NCBI RefSeq assembly: GCF_000282355.1
Contig: NZ_AKJL01000001.1
Location: forward strand, 1-64,000
Origin: Pseudomonas sp. GM49
Lineage (GTDB): Bacteria; Pseudomonadota; Gammaproteobacteria; Pseudomonadales; Pseudomonadaceae
DNA: 64,000 nt
Reading direction: 5' to 3'
A program made the translations under genes and the position numbers. Position 1 is the first letter of the stretch. Every line of letters begins with the position of its first letter. Shown here one piece after another: positions 8,073 through 16,892 of the stretch. Under the pieces are notes generated by a model. The model had not been told where the DNA came from and did not search any database. It worked only from the letters and a program-made list of their open reading frames with translations.

Positions 8073-9614
8073 ATGCGTACTAGTCTCTCCAACAACAATA
8101 TCGCGCTGGATCTACCCTCCTCCCATTCCACTCACTCGATTGACAATCAGACGCATCACGCCCCCGTGGTGCTCAGCCCCCGACTGCACAACAAGGACCT
8201 GGCGCCGACCAAGGCCGAAGGCCGGCGCTGGGGCCGCTACAGCATCTTTGCCCTGTGGACCAACGACGTTCACAACATTGCCAACTACTCGTTTGCCATC
8301 GGCCTGTATGCCCTGGGCCTGGGCGGCTGGCAGATCCTGTTGTCCCTGGGGATCGGTGCGGCGCTGGTTTACTTCTTCATGAACCTGTCCGGCTATATGG
8401 GCCAGAAAACCGGGGTTCCATTTCCGGTCATCAGCCGGATCAGTTTCGGCATCCACGGTGCGCAAATTCCGGCATTGATCCGCGCCGTTATCGCCATCGC
8501 CTGGTTCGGTATTCAGACGTACCTGGCCTCGGTGGTGTTTCGCGTGCTGTTGACGGCGGTCCATCCCGGGTTCGCCGACTACGACCACAACTCGATCCTC
8601 GGCCTGTCGACCCTGGGCTGGGTGTGTTTCGTGGCGATCTGGTTCGTGCAACTGGCGATCCTTGCCTATGGCATGGAGATGGTGCGGCGCTACGAGGCGT
8701 TTGCCGGCCCGGTGATTCTGCTGACCGTTGCCGCTCTCGCCGCGTGGATGTACACCCAGGCCGATGCGACCATCGCCTGGTCGATCCGTGAGCCGCTGAC
8801 TGGCGGTGAGATGTGGCGCAACATCTTTGCCGGTGGCGCACTGTGGCTGGCGATCTACGGCACCTTGATCCTCAACTTCTGCGACTTCGCCCGTTCTTCA
8901 CCGTGCCGTAAAACCATCAAGGTCGGAAATTTCTGGGGCTTGCCGGTAAATATTCTGGTGTTCGCCAGCATCACCGTCCTGCTGTGCGGCGCACAATTTC
9001 AGATCAATGGCCGGATCATCGAAAGCCCGACCGAAATCATCGCCTCGATCCCCAACACCTTCTTCCTGGTGCTTGGTTGCCTGGCGTTCCTGATCGTCAC
9101 CGTGGCGGTGAACATCATGGCCAACTTCGTCGCCCCGGCGTTCGTACTCAGCAACCTCGCGCCCAAGTACCTGACCTTCCGCCGCGCCGGGCTGATCAGC
9201 GCGACCATCGCCGTGCTGATCCTGCCGTGGAATCTCTACAACAGCCCGCTGGTGATCGTGTATTTCCTTTCCGGCCTCGGTGCCCTGCTCGGCCCGTTGT
9301 ACGGGGTGATCATGGTCGACTACTGGCTGGTTCGAAAAGGCCAGGTCAACGTGCCGCAGTTGTACAGCGAAGACCCGAACGGCCCTTATTACTACAGCCA
9401 CGGGGTCAATTTGCGCGCCGTGGCGGCGTTCATTCCCGCCGCCCTGATCGCCATCGTCCTGGCCCTGGTGCCGGGGTTCCACAGCGTGTCGCCGTTCTCC
9501 TGGCTGATTGGTGCCGGCATCGCCGGGATGCTCTACCTGATCATCGCCAAGCGTCAACCGCACTACGCCGACGTCAGCGGTGAAGCCATCGCGGTCGAAA
9601 ACGTCAGCCATTAA
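8073..9614 (+). CDS. NCS1 family nucleobase/allantoin/hydantoin:cation symporter
   Basis: A 513-residue inner-membrane transporter with about 12 helices. After a hydrophilic N-terminus it shows the NCS1 signature WGRYSIFALWTNDVHNIANYSFAIG-like region (about residues 55-80, described by position), then GVPFPVISRISFGI and NFCDFARSSP. The ATG at 8073 is preceded by AGGAG; an upstream in-frame start lacks a site. It is followed 56 bp later by a hydantoin/allantoin racemase-like gene, and its promoter carries the palindrome shared with purine catabolic genes. Allantoin or a related ureide is therefore the likely substrate, but cytosine/uracil-type substrates cannot be excluded. Confidence 0.85.
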   Translation: MRTSLSNNNIALDLPSSHSTHSIDNQTHHAPVVLSPRLHNKDLAPTKAEGRRWGRYSIFALWTNDVHNIANYSFAIGLYALGLGGWQILLSLGIGAALVYFFMNLSGYMGQKTGVPFPVISRISFGIHGAQIPALIRAVIAIAWFGIQTYLASVVFRVLLTAVHPGFADYDHNSILGLSTLGWVCFVAIWFVQLAILAYGMEMVRRYEAFAGPVILLTVAALAAWMYTQADATIAWSIREPLTGGEMWRNIFAGGALWLAIYGTLILNFCDFARSSPCRKTIKVGNFWGLPVNILVFASITVLLCGAQFQINGRIIESPTEIIASIPNTFFLVLGCLAFLIVTVAVNIMANFVAPAFVLSNLAPKYLTFRRAGLISATIAVLILPWNLYNSPLVIVYFLSGLGALLGPLYGVIMVDYWLVRKGQVNVPQLYSEDPNGPYYYSHGVNLRAVAAFIPAALIAIVLALVPGFHSVSPFSWLIGAGIAGMLYLIIAKRQPHYADVSGEAIAVENVSH

Positions 9615-9670
9615 CTCCATGGCGGCCCAGCAATGTCGGGCCGCAGAACCATCCGCAATAAGGACTCCCC

Positions 9671-10399
9671 ATGCGTATTCTCGTGGTCAACGTCAACACC
9701 ACCGAATCCATCACCCAGGCCATCGCCCGCTCGGCGCAGACCGTGGCCTCTCCCGGCACGGAAATCGTCGGCCTCACCCCGCACTTCGGCGCCGACTCCA
9801 TCGAAGGCAATTTCGAAAGTTACCTGGCGGCCATCGCGGTCATGGACCGGGTGATGTCCTACGACCAGCCATTCGACGCGGTGATCCAGGCCGGCTACGG
9901 CGAGCACGGCCGTGAAGGCTTGCAGGAACTGCTCAATGTCCCGGTGGTGGACATCACCGATGCCGCCGCCAGCACGGCGATGTTTCTCGGTCACGCCTAT
10001 TCCGTGGTTACCACCCTCGACCGCACCGTGCCGCTGATCGAAGATCGCCTCAAGCTCTCCGGCCTGTGGGACCGTTGCGCCTCGGTACGGGCCAGTGGTT
10101 TGGCAGTGCTGGAACTGGAGCACGAACCGCAGCGCGCACTGGAGGCCATCGTGCATCAGGCCGAACTGGCAGTGACCCAGGACAAGGCCGAAGTGATTTG
10201 CCTGGGCTGCGGCGGCATGGCCGGGCTGGACGAGCAGATTCGCCGACGTACCGGGGTACCGGTGGTGGATGGGGTGACGGCGGCGGTGACCATTGCCGAG
10301 TCATTGGTGCGACTGGGGTTGTCGACCTCGAAAGTGCGGACTTATGCAACGCCACGGCCGAAAAACATCATTGGCTGGCCGGGGCGGTTTGCCCGGTAG
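9671..10399 (+). CDS. Hydantoin/allantoin racemase-like protein (Asp/Glu racemase superfamily)
   Basis: A 242-residue member of the Asp/Glu/hydantoin racemase family. Such enzymes interconvert enantiomers of hydantoins or allantoin with two cysteines as acid and base. The second cysteine is kept (LGCGGMAGL, Cys180), but the position of the first is Gly75 in IQAGYGEHG, where active family members such as HpxA have Cys79 (by my alignment). The N-terminus reads VVNVNTT instead of the common NPNT. It forms a two-gene unit with the NCS1 permease, pointing to ureide use. It may be a variant enzyme using another residue, or a binding protein. Confidence 0.78.
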   Translation: MRILVVNVNTTESITQAIARSAQTVASPGTEIVGLTPHFGADSIEGNFESYLAAIAVMDRVMSYDQPFDAVIQAGYGEHGREGLQELLNVPVVDITDAAASTAMFLGHAYSVVTTLDRTVPLIEDRLKLSGLWDRCASVRASGLAVLELEHEPQRALEAIVHQAELAVTQDKAEVICLGCGGMAGLDEQIRRRTGVPVVDGVTAAVTIAESLVRLGLSTSKVRTYATPRPKNIIGWPGRFAR

Positions 10400-10410
10400 A
10401 CCGCGGCGCG

Positions 10411-10491
10411 GCCATCGCGAGCAAGCTCGCTCCCACACTGGATCTGCGACGCTCACAAATCCCCTGTGGGAGCGAGCTTGCTCGCGATGGC
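10411..10491. repeat. REP pair, TGTGGGAG class, inward orientation
   Basis: Two inverted REP cores with the TGTGGGAG ends facing the centre and GCGATGG ends outward, the reverse of the arrangement at 4330. The spacer CACAAATCCCCTGTGGG is shared with the copy at 59932. Confidence 0.88.
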
Positions 10492-10514
10492 CGCCCCTCG
10501 GTTTCAAGACGTGC

Positions 10515-11438
10515 TCAAAGAGCACTAAACCTCTGCCCCAACCCCCGCTCGGCAAACTGTTCAATGATGAAATCGACAAACGCCCGGGTCTTGCCGGGCA
10601 AAAGCTTGTGTTCGGCGTAATAGATGGAGGTGTAGCCGTCGTCGATGTACCAGTCCGGCAACACTCGCTGCAACCGGCCCGTTTCCAGATAGCCCACCGC
10701 AAACGGCATGCTCACCAGCGCAATGCCCAGGCCCTGCACTGCCGTGGCGCAGGCTGCCTCGGAGTCGCTCATGGTCATCCGGGCCTTGAGCGTCAACGGG
10801 CTATGGTGCTGATGGCGATGGGTCAACTGCCAGGAGCGCACACGACCGGTTTGCGGCGAGCGAATCAGAATCCCGTCATGGTGTTTGAGGTCATCTGGCT
10901 CGCTGATCGCCGCATGTGTCTCCAGGTAGTCCTTCGCAGCCACCAACACCCGATGCGCCGGGCTCAACCTGCGCGCAACCACGCCCTGGGGCAGTTCGAA
11001 GCCGCCACCGATTGCCGCGTCGAACCCTTGCCCGATCAGATCGACCTGACGGTTATCGAAGTGCCAGTCCGGGTTGATCGCCGGGAATCGCCGCAGAAAC
11101 TCGCCGAGCATCGGCACAATGTACAAGCAGCCAAATACCGTCCCCATGCTGACTTTCAAGGTGCCCGCCGGCTGCCCTCCGACGCTGGCGAGATTGGCCA
11201 CGGCATTCTGGATGGTGTGCAGGCTGCTGCTGACTTCACCGAGAAACAACTGACCGGCCTCCGTCAGCGTCAGGCTGCGAGTGCTGCGCTGGAACAATCT
11301 GACACCCAGGCGCGCCTCGAGCTTGGCAACGCTCTTGCCCACCGCCGCCGGCGTCAGGCTCAAGCGCCGCGCCGCTTCAGCAAAGCTGCCGACCTCGGCA
11401 CTGCGCACAAAGCATTCGATACTGCTGAAGGTTTCCAT
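10515..11438 (-). CDS. LysR family transcriptional regulator
   Basis: A 307-residue LysR protein. Residues 1-60 hold the winged helix-turn-helix (FVRSAEVGSFAEAARRL then PAAVGKSVAKLEARLG), followed by the two-lobe ligand domain. The start at 11438 gives the family-standard METFSSIECFVR. It is divergent from an SDR gene, so it probably controls that gene and itself; a dyad at 11450-11464 lies between them. The subfamily (AaeR/DsdC-like general LTTRs next to SDR genes) is common in Pseudomonas. The inducer is unknown. Confidence 0.92.
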   Translation of the reverse strand: METFSSIECFVRSAEVGSFAEAARRLSLTPAAVGKSVAKLEARLGVRLFQRSTRSLTLTEAGQLFLGEVSSSLHTIQNAVANLASVGGQPAGTLKVSMGTVFGCLYIVPMLGEFLRRFPAINPDWHFDNRQVDLIGQGFDAAIGGGFELPQGVVARRLSPAHRVLVAAKDYLETHAAISEPDDLKHHDGILIRSPQTGRVRSWQLTHRHQHHSPLTLKARMTMSDSEAACATAVQGLGIALVSMPFAVGYLETGRLQRVLPDWYIDDGYTSIYYAEHKLLPGKTRAFVDFIIEQFAERGLGQRFSAL

Positions 11439-11449
11439 AGGAACCACTA

Positions 11450-11464
11450 TAAACTTTTGGTTTA
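11450..11464. promoter_or_regulatory. Candidate LysR operator in the lysR/SDR divergent promoter
   Basis: TAAAC-N5-GTTTA, a 15-base interrupted palindrome, lies 12 bp upstream of the regulator start. Position and symmetry suit LysR autoregulation. No -35/-10 pair could be placed with confidence. Confidence 0.4.
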
Positions 11465-11562
11465 CACAGACTATCGCAACCATGGTCTACACGGCAGGTA
11501 ATTCAGAACTGATACTAGGCTCCATCAACCGGGACATCTCGCCTCGGGACTTGGAGATCGAC

Positions 11563-12309
11563 ATGACTACTCAGAACCTCAGCGGCAAAGTGGCATTGAT
11601 TCAAGGTGGTTCCCGCGGCATCGGTGCAGCCATCGTCAAGCGCCTGGCTGCTGAAGGCGCAACCGTTGCCTTCACTTATGTCAGCTCGGCGGCCAAAGCT
11701 GAAGAACTGCAAGACAGCATCACCGCCAAGGGCGGCAAGGCCCTGGCCATCAAGGCCGACAGCGCCGACGCCGACGCGATTCGCGGTGCCGTGTCCGCCA
11801 CGGTAGAGACCTTCGGTCGACTGGATATCCTGGTCAACAATGCTGGCGTACTGGCTGTCGCACCACTGGCCGAGTTCAAACTCGAAGACTTCGACCAGAC
11901 CCTGGCCATCAACGTGCGCAGCGTGTTCATCGCCACCCAGGCCGCCGCCAAACACATGACCGAAGGCGGTCGCATCATCAACATCGGCAGCACCAACGCC
12001 GATCGCATGCCCTTCGCCGGTGGCGGCCCGTACGCCATGAGCAAGTCGGCGCTGGTCGGCCTGACCAAGGGCCTGGCCCGTGATCTCGGCCCGCAAGGCA
12101 TCACCATCAACAACGTGCAACCGGGTCCGGTCGACACCGACATGAACCCGGCCCACGGTGACTTTGCGGAAAGCCTGATTCCGTTGATGGCCGTGGGCCG
12201 TTACGGCAAGGCCGAAGAAATCGCCAGCTTCGTCGCCTACCTCGTCAGCCCTGAAGCGGGCTATATCACAGGGGCCAGCCTGACCATCGACGGTGGTTTC
12301 GGCGCCTGA
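11563..12309 (+). CDS. Short-chain dehydrogenase/reductase (SDR)
   Basis: A 248-residue classical SDR. The cofactor motif is GGSRGIG (residues 15-21), followed by NNAG and the catalytic YAMSK (Tyr157, Lys161). The C-terminus GASLTIDGGFGA is typical of FabG-like enzymes. The ATG at 11563 follows GGAG; longer in-frame starts reach into the regulatory region. It is the only gene on the divergent side of the LysR regulator. The substrate is unknown. FabG itself is unlikely because no fatty-acid genes are adjacent. Confidence 0.9.
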   Translation: MTTQNLSGKVALIQGGSRGIGAAIVKRLAAEGATVAFTYVSSAAKAEELQDSITAKGGKALAIKADSADADAIRGAVSATVETFGRLDILVNNAGVLAVAPLAEFKLEDFDQTLAINVRSVFIATQAAAKHMTEGGRIINIGSTNADRMPFAGGGPYAMSKSALVGLTKGLARDLGPQGITINNVQPGPVDTDMNPAHGDFAESLIPLMAVGRYGKAEEIASFVAYLVSPEAGYITGASLTIDGGFGA

Positions 12310-12329
12310 TGCGTTGAACGCAAACCAAA

Positions 12330-12353
12330 TGTGGGAGCGGGCTTGCTCCCACA
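12330..12353. repeat. Single REP-type hairpin
   Basis: TGTGGGAGC and its complement GCTCCCACA enclose a short loop between the convergent SDR and HAD genes. It may act as their shared 3' structure. Confidence 0.75.
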
Positions 12354-12363
12354 CTTTCTTTCG

Positions 12364-13059
12364 TCAGGCCCACTCAAGCGCAGGCAAACCAAAAGCGCCC
12401 GGCTCGAACGCCTTCAACGTACGAAGAATGCCATCGGCGTGTACGTACTTTGTGTCGGCCATTGCCGCATCCGGAATCGCAATCGCCGTCATCCCCGCCG
12501 CTTTCGCCGCGGTGACACCAAAGGGCGAATCCTCGAACACCAGGCAATCCTCTGGCGCGACGCCCAGACGCCGCGCCGCCGTCAGGAAAATATCCGGTGC
12601 CGGTTTGGCTGCGCCCACCTCGGGGTCATCGGCAGTGACGATGAAGTCGAACAAGGCGAACCAGTCGCGATGCAAGGTGGTTTTCTGGCCGAACGACTGG
12701 CTCGAAGAACTGGTGCCGACGGCAATGGGAATGTTGTTGGCCTTCAGATGCCGTACCAGTTCCTGTGCGCCAGGCATCGCTTGCGCTGTAGGAAAACGCT
12801 CGCGCATCAGCGGCTCGCGGATCACCAGAAACTCTTGCGCAGTAATCGGCAGGTCCAGTGCTTGAACCACATAGCGCGCCAGATCGCCCGCGCCCCGGCC
12901 AATGATGTTCTGTTTGATGCTCCAGTCGAACGTCCGGCCGTAACGCGCGGCAATGATGGACGTGACTTCGGTGTAGATGCCCTCTGTATCCAGCAACAAG
13001 CCGTCCATATCGAAAATCACGGCCTTGATCGGGCCGAATGCTTTCAGTGGTGCATTCAT
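12364..13059 (-). CDS. HAD-superfamily hydrolase (beta-phosphoglucomutase/GS1-like)
   Basis: A 231-residue HAD subfamily IA phosphatase. Motif I is FDMDGLLLDTEG (Asp17, Asp19), motif II is VGTSSS, and motif III/IV is KPAPDIFLTAA with EDSPFGVTAA. The helical cap lies between motifs I and II. Close relatives include GS1-like pseudouridine-5'-phosphatase and sugar phosphatases such as YniC. The ATG at 13059 was preferred to an upstream TTG. It stands alone, convergent with the SDR gene. Substrate not predictable from sequence. Confidence 0.88.
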   Translation of the reverse strand: MNAPLKAFGPIKAVIFDMDGLLLDTEGIYTEVTSIIAARYGRTFDWSIKQNIIGRGAGDLARYVVQALDLPITAQEFLVIREPLMRERFPTAQAMPGAQELVRHLKANNIPIAVGTSSSSQSFGQKTTLHRDWFALFDFIVTADDPEVGAAKPAPDIFLTAARRLGVAPEDCLVFEDSPFGVTAAKAAGMTAIAIPDAAMADTKYVHADGILRTLKAFEPGAFGLPALEWA

Positions 13060-13306
13060 CGCATCTGATCCGTTTTCCAAGGCATCCCGGGCAGCGCAGG
13101 TAGGCCGATGCCTGAATGGATTAAAGGGTTCAGCAGCATAGCGAGCACCGCCGTCTTAGAGCAACGAGGAAATCCCGATCAACGCCGAATGGCCCTCCGT
13201 GATTTAGCGAATCGCCCTACAGTGAGCGCCACCTTTCCCGACTTCTTTCGTTACCGATCCCCCGCAGAGTTTCGCGTTCCACATTCCGCCAAGCGAAAGA
13301 CTGCAG

Positions 13307-16300
13307 ATGTTCGATCCCCAAAAGGTATTGGCATGCCCCGCGAGCGGCCCTCTGACACTTCGCTCCGGCAAGCATGAACACCACGACGACGCCTGCGAAC
13401 AGGCGAAAAACCCCAACGGCGACAGCGCCGACACCGTCGAGCGCACTGCCACCCACAACTGCTCGGTGTCGATGGTAACCGGCGAAGCACTGCTGCCCCT
13501 CACCGACGCCACCCTCGACGGGATCTTGCCGTTCGACCTCATCCGCGTCTATCGCACCAGTGCCGTCGAGCTCGACAGCGGCCTCGGCCTTGGCTGGAGC
13601 CATTCGCTGTCCCAGCACCTGGAACTCCACGACGGGCGGGTGCTGTGGATAGACCCCGAAAACCGCCGCACGCCCTTTCCACGACCGACGGCGGAGCGCC
13701 CGATGATCCACAACAACCTGTCGCGGGCGGCGATTTACCTCGGCGAGGAGCCGGACGAACTGATCCTCGCCCTGGCCGGCGACCGCGCGCGGTTCTACCA
13801 CTTTCATGACGGCCGGCTCAGCGCGATCAGCGACGCCTACGGCAACCGCCTGACGGTGCAGCGGGACCGCTTCGGCCGGATCCAGCGCCTGGACAATGGC
13901 GCCGACCGCGCCTTGTTGCTGCGTTACGACGTCAAGCACCTGGTGGCCATCGACTATCAGGTGTTTCAGCGCAGTGACCCCGAGGCGTCCACCTGGCGCA
14001 CCGAGCAGACACTGGCCAGCTACCGCTACGACGCCCGCCAGCGTTTGATCGAGGCAACCAACGCGGCGGGTGAAAGCGAGCGCTACGACTACGACGAGCA
14101 AAACGTCATCCTGCAACGGCAACTGGCCGGCGGCGCGAGTTTTTTCTGGGCGTGGGAACGCTCCGGCAAAGCCGTCCGCTGCATTCGTCACTGGGCCTCA
14201 TTTGCGCAGATGGAGGCGCACTACGCCTGGGACGATCAAGGCTGCGTGACGGTAAACAACGCCGACGGTAGCGAAGAGGTTTACGTTCATGACGACCGCG
14301 CACGACTGGTGCGCCAGGTTGGACTGGACGGCGGTGAGCAGCACAAGGCCTATGACGATAAGGGCCATCTGATCGCCGAGCAGGACGCCCTCGGCGCCGT
14401 CACCGAATACCATTATGACGAAGTCGGTCGGCTGATCGCGCTGCTTGCAACAGATGCGGCGCCCAGGTCCTGCGAGTATCGCCATGGTTTGCTGCACACC
14501 TGCACCCAGGGTCAGGCGACGCGGACCTTTCAGCGCAATGCCCAGGGAGACATCACTGCCATCACCGATCCAGACGGGCAAATCACCCGCTATATCTACG
14601 ACCCGCAGGGGCGCCTGGTGACGATCCGCCTCCCCGACCAGAGCGGTCACCGGTTTGTCTGGAATGCCTTGGGGCTATTGCTGGAGGAGATCCTGCCGGA
14701 CGGTGCTCAGCGCACTTTTTCCTACGATGCCTTGGGACGGCGGATTACCCGGCAGGACGAACACGGTGCCGTCACCGGCTATCAGTGGGACGCGGTCGGC
14801 CGACTGACCCGGACCACGCTGCCCACCGGCGCCCACCGCGCCTGGCGCTACAACGCGTACGGCCAGGTCACCGCCGAAACCGACGAACTGGGACGGGTGA
14901 CCCGTTACGAATACGCCGACGACCTGCACTTGGTCAGCCGCCGGATCAACCCCGAAGGCAGCGCACTGAAATACCGCTACAACCATGCGCAATTGTTGCT
15001 CACCGAGATCGAAAACGAGGTCGGCGACACCTATCGGCTGGACTACACGCCGGGCGGATTGATCCGACAGGAAATCGGCTTCGATGGCCGTCGTAGCGCG
15101 TATGCCTATGATGGCAATGGCCAGTTGCTGGAGAAAACCGAGTTCGGCGACGACGGTTCGCAACTCGTCACGCAGTACCAACGCGACAGCGCTGGACGCT
15201 TATTGCTCAAGACCCTGCCCGACGGGATCAAGGTCGAGTACCGCTACGACAGCCTCGGGCGGCTGATCAGCGTCGACGACGGCCATGACCATCCGCTGGA
15301 GTTCGAATATGACCGCCAGGACCGGCTGATCACCGAGCATCAGGGCTGGAGCACACTGCGCTACGGCTACGACACCTGCGGTCGGCTCAAGCGCCTGCGC
15401 CTGCCGGACGGCTGTGTGCTCGATTACCACCATGCCCGGGGCGGCGCCCTGACTGCCATCAATCTCAACGGTACGCGTCTGACCAGTCATCGTTTTGTCG
15501 GTGGGCGCGAACAGCAACGCCAACAGGGCCTGCTGCTCAGCGATTATGCCTACGACGAGCAGGGCCGCTTGCAGGCCCATGCCGTCAGCCAAAAGCAACG
15601 ACTGCTGTACCGCCGCGAGTACGCCTACAGCGCCAAGGGCAATCTCCTGCAGATTACCGACAGCCGTCACGGCCAACGCCACTATCAATACGATGCGCTC
15701 GACCGCCTGACCGGCGTATGCCACCCCCGCGACCAGTTCACGGAGAACTTCACCCACGACCCGGCCGGCAACCTGCTGATCCACGACCGCCCGGGCCCGT
15801 GCGTGCTCCAGGGTAACCACCTGCGCCGCCGCTACGAAAGCCACTATGACTACGATGCCTTCGGCAACCTGATCCGCGTACGCCGCGGTACGCCGCCCCA
15901 GGTCACCGAATACGCCTACGACAGCCAGCATCGCCTGATCGGTGTCCGCAGCCCGGACGGTAAAAGTGTCAGCTACCGCTACGACGCCTTCGGCCGACGC
16001 ATCGGCAAAACCGTCGACGGCCAGACCACGCAATTCTTCTGGCAAGGCGACCAGCTCATCGCCGAAAGCGCTCCCCGGCACTACCGCAGTTACGTTTACG
16101 AACCCGGCTGTTTGCGCCCGCTGGCGCTGCTCGACGGTAAAGGCCGGGCAGACGCCTGCCCGTTCTACTTCCAACTCGACCACCTCGGCACCCCGCAGGA
16201 ACTGACCAGCTACGGCGGCGCTATCGTCTGGTCGGCCAAGTACACCGCCCACGGCAAACTCCGCGAACTGAGCCACGGCGACGGCGAACGACTCGAACAG

Positions 16301-16663
16301 CCGCTACGGTTTCAGGGGCATTACTTCGACGTTGAGAGCGGCCTGCACTACAACCGGCATCGCTACTACCATCCGGACATCGGTCGTTATCTGACGCCGG
16401 ATCCGGTCAAGTTGGCCGGAGGGTTGAATCCGTATCGGTACACCCAAAACCCGACGGGGTGGGTGGATCCGTTGGGGTCGAGCGGAAATTGCCCGCACGC
16501 GAACCAGCCGGGATGCTCGGCGCCGTATGGGGAGGGAGGGGCAAGGATTGATGAGGGGGAGCCCAATGCACCCTCTCCAAAACCTCCAAACCAATACTCA
16601 CATCGCGCAGACTCAGGCCATGACATACCGAGGACTGGGCGACGGGGGCGTTTGCTCAGGTAG
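13307..16663 (+). CDS. Rhs/YD-repeat protein with short unrecognised C-terminal tip
   Basis: An 1118-residue Rhs protein. An N-terminal region with a DUF6531-like start (SVSMVTGEALLPLTD) is followed by many YD repeats (RYDSLGRL, YDALDRLTG) that build the Rhs shell. The conserved core end RYYHPDIGRYLTPDPVKLAGG-type sequence leads to DPLG at 1054-1057. Only 61 residues follow, with two cysteines and a Pro/Gly/Arg-rich tail matching no toxin I know. There is no PAAR domain at the N-terminus, no VgrG/EagR neighbour and no evident immunity gene. It may be a displaced or truncated Rhs; delivery by a T6SS is possible only with partners encoded elsewhere. Confidence 0.9.
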   Translation: MFDPQKVLACPASGPLTLRSGKHEHHDDACEQAKNPNGDSADTVERTATHNCSVSMVTGEALLPLTDATLDGILPFDLIRVYRTSAVELDSGLGLGWSHSLSQHLELHDGRVLWIDPENRRTPFPRPTAERPMIHNNLSRAAIYLGEEPDELILALAGDRARFYHFHDGRLSAISDAYGNRLTVQRDRFGRIQRLDNGADRALLLRYDVKHLVAIDYQVFQRSDPEASTWRTEQTLASYRYDARQRLIEATNAAGESERYDYDEQNVILQRQLAGGASFFWAWERSGKAVRCIRHWASFAQMEAHYAWDDQGCVTVNNADGSEEVYVHDDRARLVRQVGLDGGEQHKAYDDKGHLIAEQDALGAVTEYHYDEVGRLIALLATDAAPRSCEYRHGLLHTCTQGQATRTFQRNAQGDITAITDPDGQITRYIYDPQGRLVTIRLPDQSGHRFVWNALGLLLEEILPDGAQRTFSYDALGRRITRQDEHGAVTGYQWDAVGRLTRTTLPTGAHRAWRYNAYGQVTAETDELGRVTRYEYADDLHLVSRRINPEGSALKYRYNHAQLLLTEIENEVGDTYRLDYTPGGLIRQEIGFDGRRSAYAYDGNGQLLEKTEFGDDGSQLVTQYQRDSAGRLLLKTLPDGIKVEYRYDSLGRLISVDDGHDHPLEFEYDRQDRLITEHQGWSTLRYGYDTCGRLKRLRLPDGCVLDYHHARGGALTAINLNGTRLTSHRFVGGREQQRQQGLLLSDYAYDEQGRLQAHAVSQKQRLLYRREYAYSAKGNLLQITDSRHGQRHYQYDALDRLTGVCHPRDQFTENFTHDPAGNLLIHDRPGPCVLQGNHLRRRYESHYDYDAFGNLIRVRRGTPPQVTEYAYDSQHRLIGVRSPDGKSVSYRYDAFGRRIGKTVDGQTTQFFWQGDQLIAESAPRHYRSYVYEPGCLRPLALLDGKGRADACPFYFQLDHLGTPQELTSYGGAIVWSAKYTAHGKLRELSHGDGERLEQPLRFQGHYFDVESGLHYNRHRYYHPDIGRYLTPDPVKLAGGLNPYRYTQNPTGWVDPLGSSGNCPHANQPGCSAPYGEGGARIDEGEPNAPSPKPPNQYSHRADSGHDIPRTGRRGRLLR

Positions 16664-16693
16664 ACAACCGGTCAATCCGCCAGCACGATTCGA

Positions 16694-16876
16694 TCAATCC
16701 TCGTCCTCTTCCTCATCTTCAAACTCGATATTCCCCACATCGCCCAAATCATCAGCATCGTTAAGCGGCACCGTCGCATCATCCATCAGCGATCCCGGAT
16801 CTTCATTGCCGGGATCGTTGATAGGTGGCAGTCCGCTCGGGCCCTTTTCTTCCTTGCCTTCGCTTTTCGCAGTCAT
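16694..16876 (-). CDS. Small acidic protein of unknown function
   Basis: A 60-residue, strongly acidic protein ending in a run of Glu/Asp (EFEDEEEDED). GAGG lies at a good distance before the ATG at 16876. Short acidic proteins of this kind are conserved in Pseudomonas and sometimes carry the unproven label serine kinase/phosphatase; no kinase motif is visible. It begins 16 bp after the glycine-zipper gene on the same strand, so the two are probably co-transcribed. It is convergent with the Rhs gene. Function unknown. Confidence 0.75.
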   Translation of the reverse strand: MTAKSEGKEEKGPSGLPPINDPGNEDPGSLMDDATVPLNDADDLGDVGNIEFEDEEEDED

Positions 16877-16892
16877 GGGATGCCTCGCTCAA

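Noticed and set aside
12293-13068. Open frames on the plus strand across the HAD hydrolase gene
   Set aside because: Antisense shadows of the HAD gene, which has complete motifs on the minus strand.
15200-16276. Long antisense frame within the Rhs gene
   Set aside because: Composition is an artefact of the codon pattern of the Rhs repeats; no start signal or family resemblance.
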